Shown here piece by piece: positions 11,193 to 24,844 of a stretch of 64,000 nt of DNA. Positions within the stretch are counted from its first letter, which is position 1. Each line of letters begins with the position of its first letter. This DNA is from Vespula vulgaris (taxonomy: Eukaryota > Arthropoda > Insecta > Hymenoptera > Vespidae), in NCBI RefSeq assembly GCF_905475345.1, contig NC_066595.1, positions 4,358,501 through 4,422,500 of the forward strand, written 5' to 3'. The notes under the pieces are model-generated. The model did no database searches. It was not told the DNA's origin and was given only the letters and a program-made list of their open reading frames with translations. A program made the translations under genes and the position numbers.

Positions 11193-12038
11193 GTGTAAAT
11201 CTTTAACTCTCTATAAATTATTTAAACGATCAGTCCTCTTGAAAATTATCTACCGAACGAAATTATCTAGAAATGTTGGTTTTCTTTCCATTTTTGTTTT
11301 GTTTCTCTATTACCAAACTACCTACATAAAAATTTGTTACGTGAATGGAAAAGGGTTCACGTTAATGGCGTCACTTTGTGACGCGGATTACAAAAGAGTT
11401 TATAGAGCGTTCGATGTCTGTGTATCCTCTATATAGATAGATATATGTAGACACTCGATTCCACCCTCGATGGGTCCATCGATCGCCTCTTGTTTACTCC
11501 CAAGGGCCAATGAGGGTACATCGTCATAGCCGACGATTGGATTTCGAGTCTACGTCGATCTAATAATTTAATCGTTTCCACTTCACCCTACTTCGATCTA
11601 ATCTCCATTCTTCGAATTACGAAATTCGTGAATTCGCATAGATTTCTTTATGGATTTTTTCTTTCATTTACTTATTTACTCGGTTTTCTTTTTTCATTTT
11701 TTTCTATAGAAATACACATGTCAAATGTCAACGTTTTAATTAACATTAATTAACGATCCACGTATCTCCGTTTTGTTGCAGGTGTATATTAAAAAGAATC
11801 TTAACTCGTGAAATAAATGAAGTAAGAAAAATAATAATGTTTTATATGCGTTTTTAATTATCGAACAAGAAAAAAAATGCGCTCTCATCTTAAAATATCT
11901 ATTTAGAAAGATTAGATAGATAGATACTTACATACATACGAAATGTGCCAACGTTGTGAACGCAGTGTTTATCGTTGGAGAGATTTATTCGTTCTGACGA
12001 CTACCCTTCGAGTTTGAACGCGAGGACGTGCACGTGCT

Positions 12039-12039
<1 letters not shown>

Positions 12040-12082
<43 letters not shown>

Positions 12083-12096
12083 CTTTCTCTTTCTCT
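12040..12096. repeat. (CT)n microsatellite
   Basis: CT dinucleotides with few interruptions. Confidence 0.88.
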
Positions 12097-14079
12097 TACT
12101 CCTCGGGATATTGTTGTACGCGTCGTAGAACATGTAACGTATGAATATCTAATGCACCCCATCCACAATTAAATTCGGACAATATGTTTTGTTTCGGGAG
12201 GGGTGGAGGAACGTTCACCACCCTCTCGAACGAAGGACAGAGGGGTGCGGCTTTACTCAGGGGGGTTCTTTCGCTCGAGGGAAGCTTGGCCCTTCTCCCT
12301 TTTGCCACCCTCCTCGACATTGAATAACACCCTAAGTGTAAATCTTACCGTCTGCATCTATGTACCCACGTAGAATACCCACGTCGATAATAAGTTTGAC
12401 CAACGAGCGAATGTGTTTGTAAGATACTTATCAATATTAGATTTATCAATTTTCAATATTTTATTTCTAAATAAATGACGGATACTACTGCGTTCGGTGT
12501 ACGTATATATATATATATATTTTTTTTTTTTATTGAAAATTCCGACACACGTTACTCACTTATTCATCGACCTATCACATTAATTACGATAGGATTGCAA
12601 TTTGCGAGTCAAAAAAAAGGAAGAGCGTACAAGAAAAAAGAGAAAATCTAAACCACGTTGAAATATTTAAATTCCATAGTATTGTAAAGTTGAATGAAGA
12701 CGATTGTGTGGTCACGCGTGACCCCAAACTCGTGAGAGTCCGTATTATCTGAGAAACTTAAATATCGATCTTTTTCAGGTATAAAGAAAGAGAAAAAAAG
12801 GAGTCTCCGTGGAGTTCTTCGACTCCTTCGCAGGAGGAGTTCGGTTACGATAGTAAGGAAGCGTAAAAGAAGTTTGGTTGGTTCCTTAGCTTCGTCGGAA
12901 GTCGTAGTTCGGCTTTTCGTGTCGAATGTTCTTCTAGACGTTTGGAAAGGTGGGGACAGCCGTGTCATCCTTGGGCCATTGTCCAAGGCGATTTCCTTTG
13001 GCACGTAGGATGCTTGGGAGACGATCGTAAAAGGTTCTCTGCTGGATAGTAAAAGACGGCCACCAGTTGGAACACCAGGTTCAAACTATCCACTGATCGC
13101 GCCCCCTACGTTCTTTCTCTCTTTTCTTTCTTTTACTTTTTCTTCTTTCTTTTTTTTTCTTTTCTTTTTTTTTCTTTTTTCCTTCGTTTTCTATTCGACA
13201 GGAAACACCAGCAGGAAACACAGAAGAAAGAAGAATAGCAAAGGAAGGAGAAAAGCCATCCATCCCTTTTTTCGATTCTCTGTTTGGTCAAGAGGAAACG
13301 AAAGAGACCCCTTATTATACCTGATAATTCGAAACCTAAGTCTTTTATTCTTCGTATTCTTTTCCCTTTTTCCATTCCTTTTTCTTCTCACTATGAAGCC
13401 GATCTTGAATGATCGTCTAAGCCGACTTGTCGCACGCTGATTGTCTTCCACTTTGAAGATGAGCAGGTGCCCTGAAAGGCACGACGATGATCAACAATGA
13501 ACGGCCACCGGTAAGATTTACTTTACGAGAAGATCCATACCAAATTGTTGTTATATCGCACAGCTGGTGCCTATATGTTTAGCTCAAGATACATGCTTCT
13601 TTTCTTCTTTTATTTTCTATTTGTCAAATGAGATTAATATATCATCGGGACGAATAGAATTTTACCTATACCTGAATATACCTCGGTAAATAGAAATTAT
13701 TCCGGAATACAGCGAACGATAATTTTTTCGACTCGAATTAAATTAAAATGGTATCGTTGATAAAAATGATATTTTTATTAAATATATCGATAGATATTCT
13801 ATAGTTAAGTAGTTACTTATAGCAAGACAATTTTTTTTTAGGGTTGTATAGTTTTTTAAATCCATGCACGACGTTCACATTGACATTTCTAATATACAGA
13901 TGTTCAAACTCCCGATAACTCTTCTTAACGACTAATACTCGTTTCAATGCCGTAGCTGCAAATAATTAATAACAGTTCAACGACGAATTCGAAAAGCAAG
14001 AAGCTGCGTGAGTAGTTGGATAGAATAGGACAAAAAGAGGAGAAGGGAAACGGGAGAATGAGAGAAAGGGATGGAGAGG

Positions 14080-14082
14080 ATT

Positions 14083-14114
<32 letters not shown>

Positions 14115-14122
14115 AAGAGATA
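14080..14122. repeat. (GA)n microsatellite
   Basis: GA dinucleotides. Confidence 0.85.
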
Positions 14123-15427
14123 AATAGAGGGCTCACCAGGGATAGAACTAATACCCAGCTAATACTAACCAGTAAGCCCTTTAAAAGCATCCGACGGAAA
14201 CTCGAGGGTTTGAGCTTGGATATCATACCTCCTGCGCATCTACTTACATGCGAATTTGCACCTACAATAGGGACTTGATTCAATCCTGACCACTACTGTC
14301 CATTGGAGTCTGTGCTCGTTCTAACAGATACTCAGGTATCCATCTATATACTCCCCATATTTAATGCTAACGAAATTATCTTATAAAAGTGCAATCGATT
14401 CGATTATAATCAAATTATTATATGCGATTCTTTCTTCCTCTTTTTTTTTATTCCATTTAATTCGAAAAATTACTATTAAAATAATTAAACCTTCGTAATT
14501 GTTTAATCTTCGTTTCTATAAAAAAAAATATACCTGTTATTATACCTGTTACGATTATACTTTTTTACTATCTTTAAATATGATAAATGTTAAATATGAC
14601 GAATGATCGAAGAAAAACTGGATCAGCTTTTGTTTTCTTTGTTCTGATTTGTTTTTTTTTCTCTTTCTTTTAATTTCCAGTCTTCGTATCTACGAATGAT
14701 AAAAAAAATATTTGTTCGACTCTTCATCTTATAGGTTTTCTTCTCTGTTTCGCGCAAGCGTACAAGCCACTTTTTTTCTCTCATGGATAGATACTTAGGT
14801 ACGTGGGATTGATGGATGAAAATACGACGACGCGAATCCAGAATACAGCAGTATCACCATCGACTGCTATTCCCAGTGAGGAATACAGAACGGAATACGG
14901 GATACATAGAGGAGGAATACAAGACGAATAGAAGACGGGCTCTCAAGCTTTTAGCCCAGGCAAATAAATCGTGGTTTGCGAAGGAGCCAACATTCGCGAA
15001 TAAATCCACCCTCTCTCTCTCTCTCCCTCTCTATCTTTTTCTTGTATACATCTCCTACACGCGTACCTACCTCTATTCCCCTCTTCTACTTTTCGCTTCT
15101 CTACATATATCTCGTACGACACCTCACGGATCTGACGTATGCCATCTGTGTCCACGTTAGAAAAAGACAGACAGACCGAAAGAATTTTTCACTATTACTT
15201 TCTTCCTTTCTTCTTTTCTTATACAAAATTTTTTCGTTACAACAACAACAACAAAGATAAATAAATAAACAAGAAAGAAAAAACAGAGAAAAAAGAATTA
15301 ACAAATAACTGCATACCTCTATCAAAAATATCTACTTAAGTATTTTTTTTCTCTATTTATTCCAAAAAATGGAATTATATTTAATAATAATAAATAAAGA
15401 ATGAATGGTATACAGATATTGAATTTG

Positions 15428-15430
<3 letters not shown>

Positions 15431-15507
<77 letters not shown>
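15431..15507. repeat. Long pure (CT)n microsatellite
   Basis: About 38 uninterrupted CT units; the longest pure dinucleotide run I saw here. Confidence 0.95.
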
Positions 15508-15509
<2 letters not shown>

Positions 15510-16254
15510 CTTCCTTTTTCCTACGTACGATCGATCTGATACTGAACATCGTCGAGTTGTACGCATCGTTGCTTATTAAAGAAAGGCAAGCTCATCCATG
15601 TTCCTTTCCTCTTTTCGGCAGGTGTAGGTATTCTTGCGCATTCTTCGTCTACGAAGAAGGCGCGAGTAAAAGAGGAAATCCAGGATAAGCCGAATTCAGG
15701 ATTCGAGTTCTTTATAGTTACCTATGTACCACTCGGCTACCGGTCACCACATTTTCTCTCTCGCTCGCTCTTGCTCTATCTCTCGCTCTATCTCTCTCTT
15801 TTATTCTTTTTCTTTTATGCGCATCGATACGAATCCGTTCAGGACGAAATTAGACTCTTTCTTGTATCCTTCGAGATCCTCTTACAAGTTCGTCTCGAAA
15901 TTGAGCTTACGAGTTCGTATTTTTATCAGAATACATAAGTACTTACTACGCTCTATCGAAAGGTGTGATTCATTTCTCGATCCATTCTTCCCCCATTTCG
16001 ATTTTCCCTTTCATACTAATCTACAATACCTATCATTGCATTATCAGTGAGAACATTGTTTAATAATTAAATTACAAAGTTAAATCTCTATAATTGTAAA
16101 CTTTAATCAGCTGTTGCGCCTTTTCCATTCTATTTGAATATGAATAGATATCGCTGTACTTAAAACTTATTTCGTATTATAATATCGTGTCACTTTAAAC
16201 GGATTAGTCTAATCGGTAACATTAATCATAATTGTTAATATATATATTTATATA

Positions 16255-16280
16255 TGTGTGCGTGTGTGTGTGTGTGTGTA
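16255..16280. repeat. (GT)n microsatellite
   Basis: GT dinucleotides. Confidence 0.88.
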
Positions 16281-16538
16281 AAAATACGACTAACGTTAGC
16301 AAATATAAAAACCACGAGTAGGTAAATAATCGCAATAGGAGATCTGATTTGAGCAAGCACGTAGGTACCCACATGGACGGACTTTTACACGCAAACTAAA
16401 CGCTCGAATAGATAGATATATCTAATCGGGAAAAAAGGAGAAAGAAAAAGAAAAGGGGATGACGATCGAGCTCGCGGAACATTTCGTTAAATACGAAGGA
16501 AAAGAAATCGTAAGATCTACGAGTGCATTTAACGGCGA

Positions 16539-16608
16539 CACAATGGACGAGCTGGCTATCCTTGCGAGCTAACCGATTGTTTGGTACATTTTTTCCCACA
16601 ATGGACGA
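16539..16608 (+). promoter_or_regulatory. Direct repeat of a SOX-core 12-mer
   Basis: CACAATGGACGA occurs at 16539-16550 and again at 16597-16608, 58 bp apart, each containing the SOX core ACAATGG. A third half-site (CGATTGTTTGG) lies between them near 16574. The surrounding sequence is non-repetitive. Confidence 0.35.
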
Positions 16609-17531
16609 AGAGATGAAGAGAGACGAGGGTGCCTCTTGGCTCGCACGCCGCCAAAAAAGGGGAGCAGACTATCTCTCTCTCTCTCTCTCTTTTTCTGTTT
16701 CTCTCTATTTCGAGTCAGTCGATCGCCAATTGACTGACGTTATCGGTCCATCTTCGAGATTAGGAAGATTGCTCGGAGAAAGGCAACCAAGGATATACGC
16801 GTAGTCGTCTTCTTCCCTTTTATTCCTACGTGGCTCGGAATGGACTGCGTGGATCGCCACGTAATTCGAAGCTACCGGGAAATAACACAAGGGACGAAAA
16901 AGCCAAGAGATTTTCAATCCTCCTTTTCCTCCTTTCATTCTCCCCATTGCATTCACGTATTTTAACCAAAATACGATTACGTTTCGTCTCTTTATTTTCT
17001 TTTTCTTTTATTTTTTACGAAGAAAAGAAATACTATCCGTTTCAGTTGTCATCCCGTATCGATCGTACTATTCACGATCTATCCCGATCTATTCAGGCAA
17101 CGTTATTTTTACAAATATAATATCTACGACGATGCTCTTTATAATTACATACTTAACGTTTACATTCGTTGATGGCGATTAAAATATATTTAATGAATAA
17201 TATGTATAATCGATAGACAAATATGTACTTACGTATATTAGAACGACGAATATGAAACTGCTACGTCTTATAATAATACGTCTTACTTGTAGAACGGTTA
17301 TAGGACGACTGAACAGAAACAAAACATAGAAGAGACGAATGGAACCAAGGTCAATCGATCTCATCTGGATATTATACCTACATATTTACATACCTAAATA
17401 CTATTAATAATACGTTGCCACACGGATGTTTACAAAGATTTCTATAGAAATGATTTATATTGTAAATACGTACTTTATCCTTATACATATGACATTGTCT
17501 ATTTAAATAAATAGATAGATATAGGCACATA

Positions 17532-17535
17532 CACG

Positions 17536-17572
<37 letters not shown>

Positions 17573-17573
17573 T
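17532..17573. repeat. (CA)n then (TA)n
   Basis: Compound dinucleotide tract. Confidence 0.9.
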
Positions 17574-18536
17574 TTCGTTTAATCGTACGATACTATTACG
17601 ATAATCGATAACGAGTTTGCTGTCACGTTAGTTTAGCGTGCAGGAAATAGGCGAAAGCGTGATTCCATCGAATCGAGTTTAATCGATTGTATCGGAGTCT
17701 CTCTCCTCTCTCTCTCTCTCTTTCTCCCTCTATCTATCTCTCCCTCTTTCTCTCGTTGTACTGTTTGAGGATTAAACGAGGGAAAAGTGAAAATCGAAAA
17801 ACGTATATCTCGTAGGAAAGGACGATTAGGCTGGCCAGCCGTCTTTCACGTCATAGTATCGTAACAATACTTACGCGATGGGATTATCCGGGTAAGCGAA
17901 TACATGTAACTTTAAATCGTGTATGAGAGGGCTAAGAGGTAGGGAGAAAAAGAAAGAGAGAGAGAGAGAGGGAAGGAGGAGACGTAAGCGTCCCCAACAC
18001 GCTCGCTCGAGCCGCCACAAAAGGGAAGTTATTCTCTCATAGATCTCTTATCTGTCTCGATCCTCGTGGAAAAGCGTGCAACGACCCGGTAAAGTCTTCT
18101 CTTTTGCGGCGTCCCTTTGTGGAATTTCCTCTTCTAATTTCTCCCTCTCTTTCTCCATCTCTTTCTCTTTCTATCTCTAACTTTATTTTCCATCTTCGAA
18201 CCGACGTAATCTTATTTGCCATAGACGCCATAGACATACACGTACATACAGAAAGATCGAACAGTACCGTTCTCTATGGGAACGCTAATTTCATCGTTTC
18301 CGATTCGTTTCCGATCTTTTAAATTTTTCTTTAGAGAAACTCGACCAATAAGATATTTTATAGTAACTACCTCTACTAGAGAGAGAAAGGGAAAGAAAGA
18401 GAGAGAGGGAGAGAGAGTGAATGAAATTCTTATAGAAAAAAAAGAAATAAAAAAACGAAGAAAGAAAGAAACAAGAATAAAAGAAACCGACTGATCTTCT
18501 CGAAAGATTCTTAAACGATCGACATGTGCCAGCATC

Positions 18537-18570
18537 TTTTTCTTTTCTTTTCTTTTCTTTTCTTTCCTTT
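18537..18570. repeat. (TTTTC)n pentanucleotide
   Basis: About five TTTTC units. Confidence 0.85.
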
Positions 18571-18869
18571 TTTATTGAAAGTAACACCTGCTAAACGGAC
18601 AACTCGAATTGATCTACCTGCTGGACCTAACTTCATCTACAACTCACCTACGATTTCTCTTAGATTTGCTTCGTACTTATTTCACACGTTGCTTCGACAC
18701 ATTTTTCCAAGTGTTATCAGTCGAGAAATAAAGAAAGAGAGAAAAAATGAAGAAGAAGAAAATGGAAGGGTGTCAGATTTCATTGAGGGTTGGATTCAAG
18801 ATAATGATCCATAGGTAAAAACGACCTAATGGTCTGAAAATCTGACCCCCGCACATTCTTTCGATCGTT

Positions 18870-18950
18870 CTATCTTTGTCTTTCTCTCTCTTTCTCTCTC
18901 TCTCTCCCTATCTCTATCTCTGTCTCTCTGTCTGTCTGTCTCTGTCTTTC
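18870..18950. repeat. CT/CTGT tract
   Basis: CT with CTAT and CTGT variants. Confidence 0.85.
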
Positions 18951-19021
18951 CTGGTGCGTACGAGTTCTTTCGGGCAGACCGCTGGGCGCCGTTCACCTCG
19001 ACGGACCTTTTTCTTTCTCGC

Positions 19022-19027
<6 letters not shown>

Positions 19028-19068
<41 letters not shown>
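19028..19068. repeat. (CT)n microsatellite
   Basis: Pure CT dinucleotides. Confidence 0.9.
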
Positions 19069-19069
<1 letters not shown>

Positions 19070-20139
19070 AGTTCATTCAAGACACGGGCTCGATTCTTAA
19101 CGCCTCGGCGGAACAGGTATTCCGCATCGAGACGCACGTTCGCGCCGCAGGAAACTCAATCGAGCGGCAGAACGACTAGCATTGGAAAGAGCGTGAAAAA
19201 TGTTGCCTTAAACGCGTAGATACGTATACCGTGTAAACTCGATCGTCGTTGACGTTAAAGGAAATTATTACACATCAACAATTGATTTAAAGAAAAAGAA
19301 AAAAAAAAAAGAAGTAACGTGATAACGCGTCAATGACACGAATTCGATTGATTTAAAGAAAGAAAAAAGCAAGAAGAAAAGAAGTAATTAATTTTGCAAA
19401 TTCGTACACAATATTTAGCTAATAGTTTTAATTTGTGAATAGATAGCCGTTGTAATAAGAAAAAAAAAAGTGATCGTGAATTTCAATCGTCATTTCTTTC
19501 ATTGTTCGATATCTTGCATATTGCCTATACACATTTCATGTCTACTTACATTTAAATAAATTTATCATCCCTTTTCAAAGGAAAACTAATGTTAATAAAC
19601 GTCAGGGTAATATCTAAGATCGTTTTCAAAGTTCGTTCGGAGAGTATCACACCCGTTCCTTCGATTCTATTATTCTTGTTAGCTATGTATGTAACGACGA
19701 ATACGCGAAGCATATAATGGCGATTTATTAGCAAGAAAATACGAAACGTTTTCGTATTCCTTTCGTATTCTAAGGTAAAAAAGAAAAAGGTCGAGGACGA
19801 GAGTCTTGGCTTCGTTTTACTATATGGAAGATACATATATACATAGGTACGGTTAGTTGAAAGATAGAAAGAGTGAGAGAAAAAAAGAAAGAGAGAGAAA
19901 GAGAAAGAAGAATGAGAGAAGAAACGTAAAAAGGCGTGTTCCTAAGAGCGAACGATAATGTTATTTTTTTCGATTGTGATACCACTAAGAAATTCAGATC
20001 GAATAGAAATCGAAAGGTCGACTTGTAACCGACGGAATCTTGGGATCAATGGGTTGTCGCTCGAACGGCGCCTTGTACCGGCACGTATCGAATTACTTAC
20101 GAAGAAAGAAGGTAAAAATACGGGGCCGAAGGGGTTGCA

Positions 20140-20250
20140 AAGGCAAAAGAGAAAAAAAGAAAAAAAAAGAAAGAGAAGGAAAAAAGATGAAGATGAAGAA
20201 GATGAAGAAGAAGAAGAGGGAGAAGAAAGAGAAGGAGAGAAAAAAAAAGG
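20140..20250. repeat. GAA/GAT purine-rich block
   Basis: A-rich and GAA/GATGAA repeats. Confidence 0.8.
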
Positions 20251-20530
20251 TTAACGGCCGATTAGAAATTATTCATAGAGAACTTTTGGATCGTAAGCGT
20301 GCGCAAGTCGTATCTACCTAAGTAACTACCTGCTATTCCGCACGTTCTATATTTTTATACAAATTTACCTAGCTATCCCTACCGTGTGTCGACCGATGAC
20401 GGATACTGGGCAGGGGGGTTGAAATAAGAAAAGAGAAAGAAAACAGGCTGACAAGCACATCGATGCATTGAATGCATATATATATAGGCATTCACCTAGG
20501 TGCCTTCTCTATGCTATAGGCATGGAAATA

Positions 20531-20563
20531 TCGATTCGATTCGATTCGATTCGATTCGATTTC
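20531..20563. repeat. (GATTC)n pentanucleotide
   Basis: Six TCGAT/GATTC units. Confidence 0.92.
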
Positions 20564-20582
20564 GAACTCGTCGACCAGCAGT

Positions 20583-20585
<3 letters not shown>

Positions 20586-20629
<44 letters not shown>

Positions 20630-20645
20630 CTCTCTCTCTCCCTCT
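20586..20645. repeat. (CT)n microsatellite
   Basis: Nearly pure CT. Confidence 0.92.
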
Positions 20646-21176
20646 TTCCCCATCCTCCCATAGCACGCAATCGTCGACCCTCGATTTTCGATGAATGCCA
20701 ATCGAATCGGGATTTGAGATTCGTGTCGCGGTTTTGCATGACACTGGACCGAGCCTCCGTGTAAGCGACGCCAAAATGGCACATCGAATAGACGATGTCA
20801 AATCGTTCGTATACCGCGGCAATTTCCCCGATGATTTTATGGTACCCCACCGCGTAAAAGGCCGACGTAGTTGCGCACCTCGTGGTCGCGATTAGCGGTT
20901 CGTAATGCACATATGTAGGATACGTAGATACTTATATATGTAGATAGATATAGTATTTATCTAAGCGCGAATCAAACTTCGAACTACGTGAATGTACTTT
21001 TCGTTTCGGGCGATCGTTACAACTTAACGGTTAACTATATACAGTTTGTTACTTTACGAGTTTGGTAATGTCGTAAAGTAATTCATAGGAATAACTCTAT
21101 CGAGTTTTGCATTCGATCAAGACGTTTCTAAATTCCTATTTATAATCTAACGAATAGGCTCGTTCAAAATTCATAA

Positions 21177-21211
<35 letters not shown>

Positions 21212-22489
21212 ACGTCTACACCATTCTATACCTTAGGTACCGTTTATATAATGAATTAACAAATTTATAAAGAGCATTATATTATATGTTAGATATAGGT
21301 TACCTATACAGACGCTTACATACATATCTATATATTAGTTGAAGTCTCACCCTTAGATATTTCCATCCGAATTCATCTTTCATTCTCTCTCTCTCTCTCT
21401 TTACTCGCTCGTTCTCGGTCTCCTTCAACGTTGGGCGTGATTTTCGAACGATTTATTATTAACTAAGCACGAGAAACGTGCGAAATCAATCGGTACCCTT
21501 TCGGATGGTGATCGCCATGATCGCGTTCAAGGCGTGGCTTCTAAAACCGGCTTTTCAAGACACTTTAAAGCTCGACACGCAGTACCTTCTCGTGTATCAA
21601 GGATAAGACATATATACGTATAATATATGTATCATATTCGTACCTATAGGTATCTATCTATTTAGTTACCTACGTGCCTTTTAAATCGATCGAATTCGAA
21701 CTATTTCTCTTCGTCGTGAATCGTCGATGTCGATTGATTCACAGAAACCACCAATGGTATGGTAATAAATGATTATTTATCGGTGGGCGTGTTTCGTGAA
21801 AAGAAGATATCGATTGACTCGTAATCGCCTGTCGCTTTTAGCGCACCTAATTTACGGCCCATTCGACCCGATTAGAACCGATTCCATTCGCCATATGTAC
21901 CGACGTTACAAGCCATGTCGATATTAAATATATGGGAATAGCTATTGCGATTAGATTGTGAATAGAAATGTCGCGTTTCGAACGCTAATGTTCATTTGAT
22001 TAATTCGATCGAACTGTCAATTGAAATGATTTACGTTGTTAAATTAATAAATTCGTTCTAATAATAACTGAGTAGTCTATAAACTATATTATTTTAATGC
22101 TAATTAAATGTCAAAATTATAGATGTGAGCTATCGTCAAGATCGTATAACTTAAGATACTTTATGTTACATTTGTTATTTTGCTAAATAGATAAAGTTAC
22201 AAGATCGATTAACCCTTTAATACATAATTTTATACAACACATACGCACACAATATGCATATAGATATTTTTTGTTATCGATATTTTTGGAACTTATATAA
22301 CCTGTATTGGTTAAAAATTGCTCAAGTAATTTTTCAAAAATACGATAAACAGTCTGACAGTTTTATAACGTCAAAAATGGATACCCCGTTCATTCTTCAA
22401 GTAAATGCACTTTGGAGTTAACAATATCGCGTAAAAAAATATGTTTACCTAAGGTATTGAGAAATGATAGGGAGAGGCAAGAAAAAAGA

Positions 22490-22575
22490 ATAAAGAAAAA
22501 AGAAAGAAAGAAAGAAAGAAAGAAAAATAGAAAAAAGAAGAAGAAAAAACTAAGAAAAAAATAAAAAAAAATGAG
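22490..22575. repeat. (GAAA)n A-rich block
   Basis: GAAA units followed by A-rich sequence. Confidence 0.82.
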
Positions 22576-22843
22576 ATAAAGAACTCTTATGAAAGAGAGC
22601 GAAATTATTACACGGCTTTCTTCCATTCGATGTTTCATTCATGGTTCGTCGTTCGTGCTTCTATGAATGGTAGATCGTTTCCTAAACCATGACGGTTTCG
22701 TGAACTATGAACATCCTTGGACCTTCTCGTAAAATCTCTTCTCTTTCTGAAATAAGTTAGACAAGACTAGGAAGGTAGCTTCCGTCTTCCTCCCTCTTTT
22801 GCCCTTTTAAAGTCGTCAATGGCACAGCACTGCACTCTTTCTT

Positions 22844-22981
22844 CCGGCATTGTGCCGGTTCTCGTAACAAGCCGTCCAACAATGTCACTGTCTTCCCCAC
22901 CTACACGCACAATGACCACGTTTTTCAGAATTCGTCTCGGCAGTGCGGTGAACGCAGCCAACAATATGCCGCTTCACAATG
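22844..22981. promoter_or_regulatory. Cluster of five SOX-like cores
   Basis: CATTGT at 22848-22853 and ACAATG/ACAATA at 22879, 22909, 22961 and 22976 fall within about 135 bp of unique sequence. The first sits in an inverted repeat CCGGCA-TTG-TGCCGG (22844-22858). This is a candidate enhancer; function is inferred from motif density only. Confidence 0.35.
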
Positions 22982-24329
22982 CATCGAATGCCCGTAGAGA
23001 AATGCCCTTTGTCGCACGCACACTGTCGCGAGAGAGGAAGGAGATGGATAGCAGTGGACGAAGTAAAAGAGTGAGAGAGTGAGACATATATATATATATA
23101 CATATATATATACAGAGAGAGAAAGAGGAGACTTCCAGCCTTTTCTATCTCCGACAACGACGGACGGAGGACGTTTTCTCTGAAAAACGTTTTGCAACGA
23201 CATAATGGATCCTACACGATTCATGGAAAGGATGCGAGTGTCCGGCACTTTTCAAAGTCACGCGGAGTCAAGTACCTACTCGTGATTCCTTCTTGGTGGG
23301 ACGACAACGCTACGTTCAGCTTAGAAAAACGTTTTTTTCTCTCTCTTTCTGTCTCTTTTTCTTTCTCTTTCTCTATCTCTTTCTTTTTCTCGTCTTTTCT
23401 ATTTTACAGCTTTTCTTCTACGAATAATAAAGCAATAATGGTTAGACAATGAAATATAGGGTAGGTAGGTATGTGTATGAGTGTGGTGTGACGTTAGTAA
23501 AAAGGAATTTAGTTCGTTCTACTAATGCAGGTGCAATGCGTTCCGAAGAAACTCCATGTCAAAGAAATCCCCATCAATGAGTTTGAAACTAATGGTCCGT
23601 GACCATCGAGCTCCACACGAGCGTCAATGAAAATTGAAAAAAGATTATGAATGGTGAGTAGCAGCTTATTAAAAGCAACATCCCCTTGGGAGAAAGCAGC
23701 TTTCCATCCCTTCTGGATCGGACCCAGAGCCGTCGTTGCTATTGCCAAATATAAGCCGCTCCGTCTACTTTCTATTCATTCTACGACGACGTTCTATCGT
23801 GTGTCGTACCTAACATAAATATATCGGAAAGAACACGGATCTTTTTTCGGAATTTTCTCTCTTTTCTTTTTTTTTTTTTCTTTTTTTTTCGAAGAATCCG
23901 TCACCGATGTCTAATGGATTCGAATCTAGGAAGATAAAAGTCGTCCTGTTTTCTTTGCTATTTGTTTCCAACAAATAAATAAAATTCCATTTCAAATAAT
24001 CTCTAGTACCTGGTTGTGAAGAAAAAATAAAAGAGAGAAAAAGAAAGATATAGCACAGATACCCACCTATCTAATGTGCGTATCCCCGTTGAATGTTGTA
24101 AATGAAACGAGAAAGAGAGCGAGAAAGAGAATCGTAAGATTTAAGTATCGGCGCAAACAAGATTTTAATTTAAATCCCACTCGAAACGATCCGTCCGTTC
24201 GAAACGGGCATTGTCGATATGTAAATAGACGAGTCGAGGCACATCGGATAATTATCCGTTTTTCCAGTGGAGAAATGTTTGTCGGGCACTCTCGGTAGGG
24301 TGTTCCTACGGGCACACTCCCACCTTTAA

Positions 24330-24377
24330 CCAATCTCCTCTCACCCCCTTATCGTTCTCCAACTAACCGCTATAAAA
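24330..24377 (+). promoter_or_regulatory. Possible core promoter (CCAAT and TATA box)
   Basis: CCAAT at 24330-24334 is followed by TATAAAA at 24371-24377, with a CpG-rich stretch downstream where initiation would be expected (about 24400-24410). No downstream coding exon is recognised, so this would be a promoter for a non-coding or distant transcript, or chance. Confidence 0.2.
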
Positions 24378-24459
24378 CCGTGATTACTTTTATCGTGGCT
24401 TCGCGCTTTCGTTCATCGACGAAGATTCCTCGTTCGCATTGATTAAGATAACCACTCAA

Positions 24460-24485
24460 CGACTACGACGACGACAACGATGATA

Positions 24486-24523
<38 letters not shown>

Positions 24524-24533
24524 TACGATGTTG
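24460..24533. repeat. (GAC)n trinucleotide array
   Basis: ACG/GAC units, pure over about 45 bp; open in all frames because of the repeat. Confidence 0.92.
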
Positions 24534-24578
24534 ATGTCGATGGCACCCACCCCTTGATACGGCATAGTTTATTTTCTC

Positions 24579-24584
<6 letters not shown>

Positions 24585-24644
<60 letters not shown>

Positions 24645-24646
24645 CT
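24585..24646. repeat. (CT)n microsatellite
   Basis: Pure CT dinucleotides, about 54 bp. Confidence 0.92.
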
Positions 24647-24756
24647 CATACGAGCGTTCGAGCATGCCATCGGAAACGATTGTTCGCTGTCTCCTCTTCC
24701 GTCCTCGGCTTTGGCGAATTTGCATTCGAGATTGATTGAACTCCGAAGCAGAGCCA

Positions 24757-24844
24757 GAGCCACCACTACCATCACCATCAACCACCACCACACCATCACT
24801 ACTACCACCACTACCCCCATCATCACCACCACCACCATCATCCC
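24757..24844. repeat. (CAC/CAT)n trinucleotide array
   Basis: Imperfect CAC, CAT and ACT units; not evidence of a His-rich protein. Confidence 0.88.

Larger units (their letters stand above)
10777..16500. other. Gene-free stretch, microsatellites and AT-rich sequence
   Basis: No gene is recognised. Contents are a CTC-rich pyrimidine block, a TA tract, several CT/GA tracts including one of 77 bp at 15431, and a SOX core CCATTGT at 12976-12982. The small frame at 14130-14283 (minus) ends at a GTGAGC donor-like site but matches no family I know. Confidence 0.6.
16500..22840. other. Gene-free stretch with one SOX-motif island
   Basis: Mostly AT-rich spacer and CT/GA tracts. The non-repetitive island 16500-16870 carries a repeated SOX core. 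The region 20890-22380 is comparatively free of microsatellites but shows no gene signature. Confidence 0.6.

Noticed and set aside
13480..13520. Plus-strand ATGAACGGCCACCG followed by GTAAG as a first coding exon
   Set aside because: A five-residue start exon without any matching downstream exon; chance is likely.
15322..15566. Open frames of Arg/Glu or Ser/Leu repeats
   Set aside because: Translations of the (CT)n/(GA)n microsatellite. The same applies to many frames in the window (for example 10087-10365, 26208-26437, 45036-45243, 49071-49425).
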